DNA of 64,000 nucleotides from Laribacter hongkongensis DSM 14985 (lineage in GTDB: Bacteria > Pseudomonadota > Gammaproteobacteria > Burkholderiales > Aquaspirillaceae): positions 186,001 to 250,000 of the forward strand of contig NZ_AUHR01000002.1 of assembly GCF_000423285.1 (NCBI RefSeq), read 5' to 3'. Of this stretch, positions 30,121 to 38,068 are shown piece by piece; positions within the stretch are counted from its first letter, which is position 1; every line of letters begins with the position of its first letter. Below the pieces are notes generated by a model. The model saw only the letters and a list, made by a program, of their open reading frames with translations, did not search any database and was not told the origin of the DNA. A program made the translations under genes and the position numbers.

Positions 30121-30299
30121 CCGGCATGGCGGACGTGCTTGATCCGGAACCGCTGCCGCCACAGGCACCGGGAGAGAACGAGTGCTGCGGCTCCGGTTGC
30201 GAGCGCTGTGTGTGGGTGGTTCATGCCGAAGAAACGGCGCTCTGGCGGCAGGCCCATGCAGCCTGGCTGGCCCGGCAACAGCCGCCGGTGGCCGGCTAG
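30117..30299 (+). CDS. Oxidoreductase-like domain protein (small Cys-rich)
   Basis: A 60-residue protein carrying the short domain annotated as 'oxidoreductase-like, N-terminal': a Pro-rich lead (PEPLPPQAPGE) and the motif CCGSGCERCVW (about 23-33), followed by a small helix. In eukaryotes the same motif is fused to longer mitochondrial proteins; in bacteria it stands alone. Its four cysteines could bind a metal. It is translationally coupled to the S4 protein. No activity is established. Confidence 0.75.
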   Translation: MTGMADVLDPEPLPPQAPGENECCGSGCERCVWVVHAEETALWRQAHAAWLARQQPPVAG

Positions 30300-30368
30300 C
30301 AGCGGGCACGGCTATCGGAGCAGGGGCTGCTGGCGTTACCATAGCGCTCTTTGTCTTGCGTTTTGGGC

Positions 30369-31232
30369 ATGAACCTTCTTGACCTGCACTGTCACTCCAC
30401 CGCATCGGACGGAGACCTGCCGCCAGCGGAACTGGTGGCCCGGGCGGCTGCCCGCGGCTGCCGCATACTGGCGCTGACCGACCATGACTGCACGGCCGGT
30501 CTGGCCGAAGCCAGGCAGGCAGCAGAAACCTGCGGCGTGCATCTGGTAGCGGGCGTGGAAGTCTCCGTGACCTGGCACAACCGGACGATCCATATCGTCG
30601 GTCTCGGGGTTGATCCGCAACAGCCGGACCTGGCCCTGGGGCTGAAATTGATCCGCGAAGGCCGCATTGGCCGCGCCGAAGCCATGGCGGCAGATCTGCT
30701 GCGCGTGGGCGTCGAGGACGCCTTTGCCGGTGCCATGCGCTATTGCAGCAATCCGGAAATGATCAGCCGTACCCACTTCGCCCGCTATCTGATCGAGACG
30801 GGTCGGGCCAAGGACAAGGACCAGGCATTCAAGCGTTTTCTGGTCAACGGCAAGCCGGGCTATGTCCGGCACCAGTGGGCCGAACTGGCCGACGTCGTGC
30901 GCTGGATCCGTGCTGCCGGCGGCATTGCCGTGATTGCCCATCCGGGACGCTACAAGATCGGCCGCAGGCTGATGGGCGAGCTGATCGCCGACTTCAAGGC
31001 GGCGGGTGGCGAGGCGATCGAGGTGGTCAGTGCCAGCCACTCAGCCAGCGAAATCAGCCAGTTTGGCAAACTGGCCCGGGCCGAGGGGTTGCTGGCATCC
31101 AGCGGCAGCGATTTCCATGCGCCGGGAGAAGGCGGGCGCGATGTCGGCCTGACCCAGCCTTTGCCCGAAGGCTGCCTGCCGGTGTGGGAGCGCCTTGGCC
31201 TGTCACCGGCCGACTATGCTGAAACCCTGTAG
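30369..31232 (+). CDS. PHP-domain phosphoesterase (YciV/RNase AM-like)
   Basis: A 287-residue metal-dependent phosphoesterase. PHP motifs are visible in order: LDLHCHSTASDGDLPPAELV (4-23), LALTDHDCTAG (about 34-44), Glu in GVEVSVTW, AVIAHPGRY, and SGSDFHAPGEGGRDVG. It resembles E. coli YciV (RNase AM), a 5'-3' exonuclease that trims rRNA 5' ends and degrades short oligonucleotides. The ATG at 30369 gives the standard N-terminus. It precedes the yciO-like gene as in E. coli, which supports the assignment. Confidence 0.88.
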   Translation: MNLLDLHCHSTASDGDLPPAELVARAAARGCRILALTDHDCTAGLAEARQAAETCGVHLVAGVEVSVTWHNRTIHIVGLGVDPQQPDLALGLKLIREGRIGRAEAMAADLLRVGVEDAFAGAMRYCSNPEMISRTHFARYLIETGRAKDKDQAFKRFLVNGKPGYVRHQWAELADVVRWIRAAGGIAVIAHPGRYKIGRRLMGELIADFKAAGGEAIEVVSASHSASEISQFGKLARAEGLLASSGSDFHAPGEGGRDVGLTQPLPEGCLPVWERLGLSPADYAETL

Positions 31233-31261
31233 GGCGCATTTTTTCCAACCGATTGCCAACC

Positions 31262-31894
31262 ATGTCACAGTTCTTTTCCATCCACCCCGAAACACCCCAG
31301 GCCCGTCTGATCCGCGAAGCGGTGAAGATCGTGCGCGAGGGCGGGGTGATCGTTTATCCCACTGATTCCTGTTATGCCCTGGGCTGCCGCCTGTCCGACA
31401 AAAAAGCGATGGACCGCATCATCACCATCCGGCAGCTGGACCTGCGCCACCACTTCACGCTGGTGTGCCACAACCTGAGCGAGCTGGGTACTTACGCCCG
31501 CGTCGACAACACGGTCTATCGCCTGCTGAAGTCGGTGACGCCGGGGGCCTACACCTTCATCCTGCAAGCCACCAAGGAAGTGCCGCGCCGTACCCTGCAC
31601 CCCAAACGCCAGACCATCGGCCTGCGCGTGCCGGACAACGCCATTGCGCTGGCACTGCTGGAGGAGCTGGGCGAGCCGATGCTGTCGTGCACGCTGATGC
31701 TGCCGGGTGAAAACGAGCCGCCGTCCGATCCGTACGACATCCGTGACACTATCGGACCGCAGGTCGATCTGGTCATCGACGGCGGCTATTGTGGTGTCGA
31801 CCCCACGACGGTGATTGACCTGACCTCCGGTGCTCCCGAACTGGTCCGCAAAGGCTCCGGCGCCCTCAAACCCTTTGGTTGGTCTGACGACTGA
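31262..31894 (+). CDS. Sua5/YciO/YrdC-family protein (YciO type)
   Basis: A 210-residue protein of the threonylcarbamoyl-AMP synthase fold. It has the KxR-SxN-type nucleotide groove seen as GGVIVYPTDSCYALGC (about 27-42), and LRVPDNAIALALLEELG. It lies 29 bases behind the PHP gene, the same pair as yciV-yciO in E. coli. YciO shares the fold with TsaC, which makes the t6A precursor; whether YciO does the same work in the cell is uncertain. The ATG at 31262 is preferred over the TTG at 31253. Confidence 0.88.
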   Translation: MSQFFSIHPETPQARLIREAVKIVREGGVIVYPTDSCYALGCRLSDKKAMDRIITIRQLDLRHHFTLVCHNLSELGTYARVDNTVYRLLKSVTPGAYTFILQATKEVPRRTLHPKRQTIGLRVPDNAIALALLEELGEPMLSCTLMLPGENEPPSDPYDIRDTIGPQVDLVIDGGYCGVDPTTVIDLTSGAPELVRKGSGALKPFGWSDD

Positions 31895-31910
31895 TCCGCA
31901 CGGAACATCC

Positions 31911-32549
31911 ATGTTCGAATATTCACTGATCCAGAAAATCGCCATCTACGCGCTGCCGGTCCTGCTGGCCATCACCCTGCACGAAGCTGCGCACGCCTAC
32001 GTCGCCAAGCGTTACGGTGACGCAACGGCCTTCATGATGGGGCGCATGACGCTCAATCCGCTCAAGCACATCGATCCGGTCGGCACCATCCTGATCCCGC
32101 TGCTGGCGCTGTTCCTGGGCGGTTTCATCTTCGGCTGGGCCAAGCCGGTGCCGGTCAACTTTTCCAACCTGCGCCACCCCAAGCGCGACATGCGCTATGT
32201 GGCCGTGGCCGGGCCGCTGGCCAATCTGGCCATGGCGATCGGCTGGGTGCTGCTGTTCAAGCTGTCCAGTACGCTGGGCGGTTATTTCGGCACGCCGCTG
32301 GCGCTGATGTGCCAGGCCGGAGTCATGATCAACGTCAGCCTGATGGTGCTGAACCTGCTGCCGATTCCACCCCTGGACGGCGGGCGCATCCTGGTCAGCC
32401 TGCTGCCGCAGCGCCAGGCGTACAGCGTGTCGCGCATCGAGCCCTACGGCATGTGGATCCTGATCGCGCTGATCTTCACCGGTCTGCTGACCACCATCAT
32501 GCGGCCCTTCATGGGGCTGGTGTATGGTTTCCTCAATCTTTTCCTGTAA
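31911..32549 (+). CDS. Site-2 protease family (M50) membrane metalloprotease
   Basis: A 212-residue polytopic protein with five hydrophobic segments. The zinc motif HEAAH is in the first-to-second helix region (about residue 24), and the second metal motif LLPIPPLDGGRIL is near residues 154-166. Members are intramembrane-type metalloproteases, usually short and without a PDZ domain, with unknown substrates. The start at 31911 (MFEYSLIQK) is 16 bases after the YciO gene. Also called the Rv-type or SpoIVFB-like 'peptidase M50' family. Confidence 0.88.
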   Translation: MFEYSLIQKIAIYALPVLLAITLHEAAHAYVAKRYGDATAFMMGRMTLNPLKHIDPVGTILIPLLALFLGGFIFGWAKPVPVNFSNLRHPKRDMRYVAVAGPLANLAMAIGWVLLFKLSSTLGGYFGTPLALMCQAGVMINVSLMVLNLLPIPPLDGGRILVSLLPQRQAYSVSRIEPYGMWILIALIFTGLLTTIMRPFMGLVYGFLNLFL

Positions 32550-32573
32550 CCGCTACCGAGCCCTTCCACGAAG

Positions 32574-33782
32574 ATGTCCATGTTCCCCGACCGCGTTCTT
32601 TCGGGCATGCGCCCGACCGGCAGCCTGCACCTGGGCCACTATCACGGTGCGCTCAAAAACTGGGTGCGCCTGCAGTCCGAGCACGAATGCCTGTTTTTTG
32701 TCGCCGACTGGCATGCCCTGACCACCAGTTATGACGATCCGGGCATCATCGCCAGAAGTACGTGGGACATGGTGATCGACTGGCTGGCTGCCGGTGTGGA
32801 CCCGGCGCAGGCCACCATTTTCGTGCAGAGCCAGGTCCCGGAGCACGCCGAGCTGCATCTGCTGCTGTCGATGATCACGCCGCTTTCCTGGCTGGAACGG
32901 GTACCGACCTACAAGGACCAGATCGAAAAGCTGTCGCACAAGGATCTGGGTACCTACGGTTTTCTGGGCTATCCGCTGATGCAGTCGGCCGACATCCTCA
33001 TCTACCGCGCACAGTACGTGCCGGTGGGCGAAGACCAGATTCCGCACATCGAGATCACCCGCGAAGTGGCCCGCCGCTTCAACCACCTGTACGGCCGCGA
33101 AGCCGGGTTCGAGGACAAGGCCGAAGCCGCCGTCAAGAAAATGGGCAGCAAGAAGGCCCGCCTGTACCACGACCTGCGTACCCGCTATCTGCAAGAAGGC
33201 GATGACGAGGCGCTGGAAGCGGCGCGGGCCTTGCTGGCCGATACGCAGAACCTGAGCCACGGCGACCGCGAGCGCCTGTTTGGCTACCTTGAAAACAAGG
33301 GCAAGACCATTCTGGTCGAACCCGAGGCCCTGTTGACCGAGGCCAGCCGCATGCCGGGGCTGGACGGACAGAAGATGTCCAAGAGCTACGGTAACGGCAT
33401 TTTCCTGCGCGAGGCGCCCGAGTCGGTTACGCGCAAGATCCGCAGCATGCCGACCGACCCGGCACGGGTGCGTCGCACCGACCCGGGCAATCCGGACAAA
33501 TGCCCGGTGTGGCAGCTGCATCAGGTCTACACCGGCGAGCAGACCCACAAGTGGGTCAAGGCGGGCTGTACGTCAGCCGGCATCGGCTGTCTGGAGTGCA
33601 AGCAGCCGGTCATCGACGGAGTGCTGGCCGAGCAGAAACCGATGTTTGAACGGGCACAGCAGTATCTTGATGACCCGACGCTGGTGAAAAACATTGTGGC
33701 CGACGGTTGCGAAAAGGCCCGCAAGCTGGCTGAAGACACCATGCGCGACGTGCGCGAAGCCATGGGCCTGGGGTATCTGTGA
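32574..33782 (+). CDS. trpS: Tryptophan-tRNA ligase
   Basis: A 402-residue class I aminoacyl-tRNA synthetase that charges tRNA-Trp. The HIGH-like motif is TGSLHLGHYHGAL (about 15-27) and the KMSKS loop is GQKMSKSYGNG (about 263-273). The tryptophan pocket includes LMQSADILIYRA. It is longer than E. coli TrpS (334) because of an extra stretch with cysteines near the C-terminus (CTSAGIGCLECK, about 323-334), the form found in many beta- and gammaproteobacteria. Its stop overlaps the scpA start. Confidence 0.95.
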   Translation: MSMFPDRVLSGMRPTGSLHLGHYHGALKNWVRLQSEHECLFFVADWHALTTSYDDPGIIARSTWDMVIDWLAAGVDPAQATIFVQSQVPEHAELHLLLSMITPLSWLERVPTYKDQIEKLSHKDLGTYGFLGYPLMQSADILIYRAQYVPVGEDQIPHIEITREVARRFNHLYGREAGFEDKAEAAVKKMGSKKARLYHDLRTRYLQEGDDEALEAARALLADTQNLSHGDRERLFGYLENKGKTILVEPEALLTEASRMPGLDGQKMSKSYGNGIFLREAPESVTRKIRSMPTDPARVRRTDPGNPDKCPVWQLHQVYTGEQTHKWVKAGCTSAGIGCLECKQPVIDGVLAEQKPMFERAQQYLDDPTLVKNIVADGCEKARKLAEDTMRDVREAMGLGYL

Positions 33783-34651
33783 CCGGTACCCCCGTCAGTG
33801 ACACCTCTGCCGAACATGCCGTCCCGCCGGACGGCATGCCGGTTTCTGCGCCACCGATTGCCGTGGTGTTCGGCGAAGCCGTGCTGGAAACACCGCAGGA
33901 CCTGTTCATTCCGCCCGATGCACTGCGGGTGATCCTGGAGAGCTTTGAAGGTCCGCTGGACCTGCTGCTCTACCTGATCCGCAAGCAGAACCTAGACGTG
34001 CTCGACATTCCGATGGCGCGCATTACGGCCCAGTACATGGAATACATCGACGGCATGCGCGATGCCAGACTGGAACTGGCAGCCGAATACCTGCTGATGG
34101 CAGCGCTGCTGATCGAGATCAAGTCACGCATGCTGCTGCCGCGGCCGCCGGCCGAGCTGGCCGATGAGCTGGAAGATCCGCGCGCCGAGCTGGTGCGGCG
34201 CCTGCTGGAATACGAACAGATCAAGCTGGCGGCACTGGAGCTGGACCGCATTCCCCAGGCGGAGCGCGACTTTGCCTGGCTGGCGGTGCTGGTCGAGCAA
34301 AGTGCGGAAAAACGCTTGCCGGAGCTGACCGTAGTGGATATCCGCCAGGCGTGGCTGGCAATCCTTGCCCGGGCCAAAAACAACCGCCGGCATGAAATCC
34401 AGCAGGATGAGCTGTCGGTGCGCGAGCAGATGAGTGCGATCCTGCGCGTACTGGCATTCAAGCCGTTTGTACCGTTTGACGAGCTCTTTGACCCGACACT
34501 GGGCGTGCGGCATGTGGTGGTCAATTTCATTGCCATGCTGGAGCTGGCCAAGGAAGGTCTGGTCCTGATCAGCCAGGACGAAGCGTATGCCCCGATTTAT
34601 GTCCGGCAGGCAATGGTGCCCCGGCGTGAGCCTGTGACCGATGAAGCGTGA
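33779..34651 (+). CDS. scpA: Segregation and condensation protein A (ScpA kleisin)
   Basis: A 290-residue kleisin that bridges the SMC heads in the condensin that organises the chromosome. The core motif is ESFEGPLDLLLYLIRKQNL (about 50-68), followed by AAEYLLMAALLIEIKSRMLLP (about 101-121). The C-terminus has the winged-helix region. It starts with GTG overlapping the trpS stop by four bases. A 45-residue Pro/Val-rich lead precedes the kleisin core. No scpB or smc gene follows; the next 330 bases are non-coding. Confidence 0.92.
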   Translation: MTGTPVSDTSAEHAVPPDGMPVSAPPIAVVFGEAVLETPQDLFIPPDALRVILESFEGPLDLLLYLIRKQNLDVLDIPMARITAQYMEYIDGMRDARLELAAEYLLMAALLIEIKSRMLLPRPPAELADELEDPRAELVRRLLEYEQIKLAALELDRIPQAERDFAWLAVLVEQSAEKRLPELTVVDIRQAWLAILARAKNNRRHEIQQDELSVREQMSAILRVLAFKPFVPFDELFDPTLGVRHVVVNFIAMLELAKEGLVLISQDEAYAPIYVRQAMVPRREPVTDEA

Positions 34652-34942
34652 TGGGCTGTTTATCGGCGGAATCTGCGGCTGCATGTGGATGACTCAGCCG
34701 TTGCCAGCACGCCTCGCCCTTGCAGGTTTTTTCTTCGGGCAGGCCAGGCACAGGGCTGGAAGGTGCCCGATCGGCAGTTTTTCTGTTTCGGTCAATGGAA
34801 TGGATGGCTCGTGCCGGTGAAGGACCGCCGCCGGTGACGCCTGACGGTAGCAGTTCTCCTGTGTCTGAGGCCAGTGACGTGTGGCGGCCCTGCTCATGTA
34901 CGGGGGCTGGCACCAGGCAGGTTGTTCCGTTATCCGCGAATG
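34652..34942. other. Gene-free stretch between scpA and the binding-protein gene
   Basis: About 290 bases between converging genes. No plausible gene was found: the short frames here have poor composition and no ribosome site. No scpB remnant was recognised. Confidence 0.6.
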
Positions 34943-34967
34943 AAAAAAGCCTCCCCTAAGGGGAGGC
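34943..34967 (-). terminator. Intrinsic terminator of the amino-acid binding-protein gene
   Basis: GCCTCCCC-TAA-GGGGAGGC (34949-34967), followed on the minus strand by six U. It lies 25 bases past the stop of the binding-protein gene. Confidence 0.9.
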
Positions 34968-34991
34968 ATCAGGATCAGCCAGACTGGCCGC

Positions 34992-36203
34992 TTACTGCTT
35001 TTTCTCTTCAGCCGGTGCCGGAGCTGCCACCGGAGTGTTGCCGCCCACGGTTTCCAGAGCGACCCAGCCGCCGTCCTTCACCTGGTAGACCGTCACTGCG
35101 CCATCCTTGATGTCGCCTTTGGCGTCAAACTGGATATTGCCGGTGACACCGTTGTGGTTCGTCTTGCCAATTTCACCGGCGTACTTGGCCGGATCGGTCG
35201 AATTGGCACGTTTCATGGCTTCGGCCACGATCATGGTGGCATCGTAGCTGTAGGGCGAGTAAATCTGCACTTCGCCGTACTTGGCCTTGTACTTGTCGTT
35301 GAACGACTTGAAGCCAGGCATCTTGTCCTTGGGCATGCCCACTGACGAAGCGTAGGTTCCGGTGGCGGCATCGCCGGCAAGCTTGATGTATTCCGGCGAT
35401 TGCAGGCCGTCAGCTCCCAGCAGCTTGGCTTGCAGGCCGAGCTTCTGCATCTGTTTGGCCAGCGGGCCGCCCTGGGCATCCATGCCGCCGTAGAAAATCA
35501 CGTCCGGCTTGGCTCCCTTGATGGAGGTCAGGATGGCCATGAAGTCGGTTGCGTTGTTGGTGGTGAATTCACGTTTGACCACCTTGGCGCCCTTGGCTTC
35601 GGCTGCCTTGACGAATTCGTCGGCAATCCCCTGGCCGTAAGCGGTGCGGTCGTCAATGACGGCGATGTTCTTGGCTTTCAGGCTGTCCACGGCGAAATTG
35701 CCGAGAGCGGTACCTTGTTGCACGTCGTTGGCGATATCGCGGTAGGCCGTCTTGAAGCCCTGGGTGGTGTAGGCCGGGTTGGTGGAAGAGGGCGAAATCT
35801 GCGGGATGCCGGCATCTGCATAGATCTTGGAGGCCGGGATGGTGGTGCCGGAATTCAGGTGGCCGATCACGGCGCTGACTTTCTGGTCCACCAGCCGCTG
35901 GGCAACCTGGGTGGCAACCTTCGGGTCTGCCTGATCGTCTTCCGAGACAACCTCAAACTTGATCTTTTTGCCATCAATCACGATGTTCTGGGCATTCAGG
36001 TCGTCGGCTGCCAGCTTGACGCCGGACTCGTTGTCCTTGCCAAGGTGGGCGATGTTGCCGGTCAGCGGAGCAACGCTGGCGATCTTGACGACTTCTTCAG
36101 CCGGTGCGCCGGCCTCGGCAGCCGGCTTGGTTTCGGCTTTCTGCCCGCAGGCAGCAAGGGTGGCGACGGCAGCGGCGATGAGACTGAGGCGCGCGAATTG
36201 CAT
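34992..36203 (-). CDS. Branched-chain amino-acid type ABC substrate-binding lipoprotein (LivJ/LivK-like)
   Basis: A 403-residue periplasmic-binding-protein-like lipoprotein (lipobox LAAC, Cys 19) with a short Ala/Glu-rich linker (about 21-38). The LivJ-type core follows: KIASVAPLTGNIAHLGKDN, then QRLVDQKVSAVIGHLNSGTT and QISPSSTNPAYT. The tail (PVAAPAPAEEKKQ) is low-complexity. It would bind Leu/Ile/Val or another amino acid or amide for a Liv-type ABC importer, but no permease or ATPase genes are adjacent. It is divergent from a MocR regulator, with a sigma-54-like promoter element upstream. Confidence 0.9.
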   Translation of the reverse strand: MQFARLSLIAAAVATLAACGQKAETKPAAEAGAPAEEVVKIASVAPLTGNIAHLGKDNESGVKLAADDLNAQNIVIDGKKIKFEVVSEDDQADPKVATQVAQRLVDQKVSAVIGHLNSGTTIPASKIYADAGIPQISPSSTNPAYTTQGFKTAYRDIANDVQQGTALGNFAVDSLKAKNIAVIDDRTAYGQGIADEFVKAAEAKGAKVVKREFTTNNATDFMAILTSIKGAKPDVIFYGGMDAQGGPLAKQMQKLGLQAKLLGADGLQSPEYIKLAGDAATGTYASSVGMPKDKMPGFKSFNDKYKAKYGEVQIYSPYSYDATMIVAEAMKRANSTDPAKYAGEIGKTNHNGVTGNIQFDAKGDIKDGAVTVYQVKDGGWVALETVGGNTPVAAPAPAEEKKQ

Positions 36204-36252
36204 GAGTGTTTTCCTCTGTGTTCCCTGAAATTATGTGATGCGTCGAAGGTCT

Positions 36253-36268
36253 TGCATGAATCATGCCA
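36253..36268 (-). promoter_or_regulatory. Sigma-54-like (-24/-12) promoter element for the binding-protein gene
   Basis: Read on the minus strand it is TGGCATGATTCATGCA, matching the consensus TGGCAC-N5-TTGCA at all but two positions, with the key GG and GC exactly 10 bases apart. Transcription would start near 36243, leaving a 40-base leader. The same bases form a small palindrome (GCATGA-A-TCATGC), which is an alternative reading as an operator. Confidence 0.45.
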
Positions 36269-36283
36269 ATTGACTCAATTGAC
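36267..36283. repeat. Tandem repeat CAATTGAC-T-CAATTGAC
   Basis: Two identical 8-base units, 9 bases apart, directly beside the sigma-54-like element. MocR-type regulators often bind direct repeats in divergent promoters, so this is a candidate operator for the adjacent MocR protein. Confidence 0.45.
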
Positions 36284-36517
36284 CGTATGACATAACAATT
36301 ATTGATATGCCATTTTCCGCTTGTCAACGTCAGGGAATGGCTGTTTGCAGACCTGTTGCCAGGACGAGGCATGGTCCCGGCCATGCGCTTTGCCGTCTTG
36401 CTGTGCGTACGGGCTCCGGATGGTGCGGACGGGCAAGGGAGCACGGCTTGATATACTTGCCAGGCAACCCCGGCCGGGGCTGCGGAATATCAGTCTGGAC
36501 AGGCGCGACCACACTTC

Positions 36518-37921
36518 ATGAGCCGGTATCAAGCACTTGCCGAACAAACGCAGCAACTGATCGACGACGGCATTCTGCGGGCGGGCGACCGGCTTCCTTC
36601 GATCCGGCAGGCTTGCCGTACTCACGACATCAGCCCGGTGACGGTGATGCAGGCCTACTACCTGCTGGAAAACCGGGGCCTGATCGAAGCGCGGCCCAGG
36701 TCCGGTTATTTCGTGCGGGCCCGTCTGGGCCACAAGCTGGCCGAACCCGGAATGACGCAGCCGGAATCCGGCTCGACCCGGTTGCAGGTCAGTGACTTCA
36801 TTTTCCAGATTCTTGAAAGCGTCAGGGATCCGTTGATCGTGCCGTTGGGCTCCGGCTTTCCCTGTCCCCGCCTGTATCCCCTCGACAAACTGGGGCGCTT
36901 TCTGGCTGGCTCAGCCCGGAAATTCGCTCCTCAGGACACCCTGACCGGCTTGCCGCCCGGCCATGAAGAGCTGCGCCGGCAGCTGGCCTTGCGCTATCTG
37001 GCACAAGGGGCTGCGGTGTCGCCGCAGGAAATCGTCATTACTTCGGGTGCCATGGAAGGGCTGAACCTGTGCCTGCAGGCCGTGACGCAGCCGGGGGACC
37101 TGATTGCCGTGGAATCTCCGACCTTTTACGCCGGGTTGCAGGCAAGTGAACGTCTGGGGCTGAAAGTGATCGAAATTCCCAGCCATCCCCGCGAAGGGGT
37201 CAGCCTGGCGGCACTGGACGATGCGCTTCGGCATTATCCGGTCAAGGCCTGCCTGTTCATGCTGAATTTTGCCAATCCGACCGGCAGCCTGGTGCCGGAT
37301 GAGGCCAGGCAGGCTTTGCTGGCCCTGTTGCGCCGCCACGATGTGCCGCTGATCGAGGACGATGTCTACGCCGAACTGCATTTCGGGCAGCGGGCGCCTT
37401 TGAGCAGCAAGGCGGTCGACACCACGGGGCTGGTCATGCATGTGTCGTCGTTTTCAAAAAGCCTGGCGCCCGGCTACCGGGCCGGCTGGGTGGCGGCCGG
37501 CCGCTACGCCGGTCTGGTGCAGCGGCAGAAGTTTTCGCTCAGTCTGGCCACGACGATTCCGGTACAGATGGCGCTGGCCGAATACCTGAAGCAGGGCAGT
37601 TTTGACAAGCACCTGAGACAGTTGCGGCAGACGCTGGCGAGGCAGGAGGCAGAGCTGGCCGGGGCAGTATCCCGCTGCTTTCCGGCCGGGACACGGCTGG
37701 CCCGGCCGCAGGGAGGATATTTCCAGTGGCTGGAGCTGCCAGGACAGGTGGATGCCCTGTTGTTGCACCGTGAAGCCTTGCAGCAGGGCATCAGCATTGC
37801 TCCGGGACCGGTTTTTTCGGCCAAGCGCGAATTTGGAAATTACATCCGGCTGAATTTTGGTCATGCCGATGTGCAACCGGCGGTCGCCAGGCTGGGTGAG
37901 CTGATATCAAGACAGCTATAG
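36518..37921 (+). CDS. MocR-family regulator: GntR winged helix fused to a PLP aminotransferase-like domain
   Basis: A 467-residue regulator. The N-terminal GntR-type winged helix is at about 1-70 (GDRLPSIRQACRTHDISPVTV). The rest is a fold-type I aminotransferase-like domain (about 100-465) with the PLP lysine in SSFSKSLAPGYRAGW (about 315) and LNFANPTGSLVP. MocR proteins sense PLP or an amino compound and usually control a divergent neighbour or themselves. Here the divergent gene encodes an amino-acid binding protein, so that is the likely target by position. Which ligand it senses is unknown. Confidence 0.88.
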   Translation: MSRYQALAEQTQQLIDDGILRAGDRLPSIRQACRTHDISPVTVMQAYYLLENRGLIEARPRSGYFVRARLGHKLAEPGMTQPESGSTRLQVSDFIFQILESVRDPLIVPLGSGFPCPRLYPLDKLGRFLAGSARKFAPQDTLTGLPPGHEELRRQLALRYLAQGAAVSPQEIVITSGAMEGLNLCLQAVTQPGDLIAVESPTFYAGLQASERLGLKVIEIPSHPREGVSLAALDDALRHYPVKACLFMLNFANPTGSLVPDEARQALLALLRRHDVPLIEDDVYAELHFGQRAPLSSKAVDTTGLVMHVSSFSKSLAPGYRAGWVAAGRYAGLVQRQKFSLSLATTIPVQMALAEYLKQGSFDKHLRQLRQTLARQEAELAGAVSRCFPAGTRLARPQGGYFQWLELPGQVDALLLHREALQQGISIAPGPVFSAKREFGNYIRLNFGHADVQPAVARLGELISRQL

Positions 37922-38068
37922 CCATGTTTTTTTCGATACGGATTGCCAATCTGTTCCTATGAAAAATCCGCAATCCTGAATCTGTCTGGTCTGGTTGCCG
38001 GATGATTTACTCGCCTCTTGTGCCGTCCGGGGAATGCACCCCGCGGAGTCATCAGGGGGAGAACGACA

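Larger units (their letters stand above)
36204..36517. other. Divergent control region between the binding-protein and mocR genes
   Basis: This 314-base region has no gene. It holds a -24/-12-like element for the minus-strand gene (36253-36268), a tandem repeat (36267-36283) and an AT-rich stretch (36284-36315). The half nearer mocR (36320-36517) shows no clear element. Confidence 0.6.

Noticed and set aside
31262-31894. Naming the YciO-type gene tsaC
   Set aside because: Its neighbour (PHP gene) and sequence pattern fit YciO better. TsaC function cannot be shown from sequence.
34569-34913. Minus-strand frame with CKGEAC near the end of scpA
   Set aside because: It overlaps scpA, has no ribosome site and no recognisable fold. 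The two cysteines alone are not enough.
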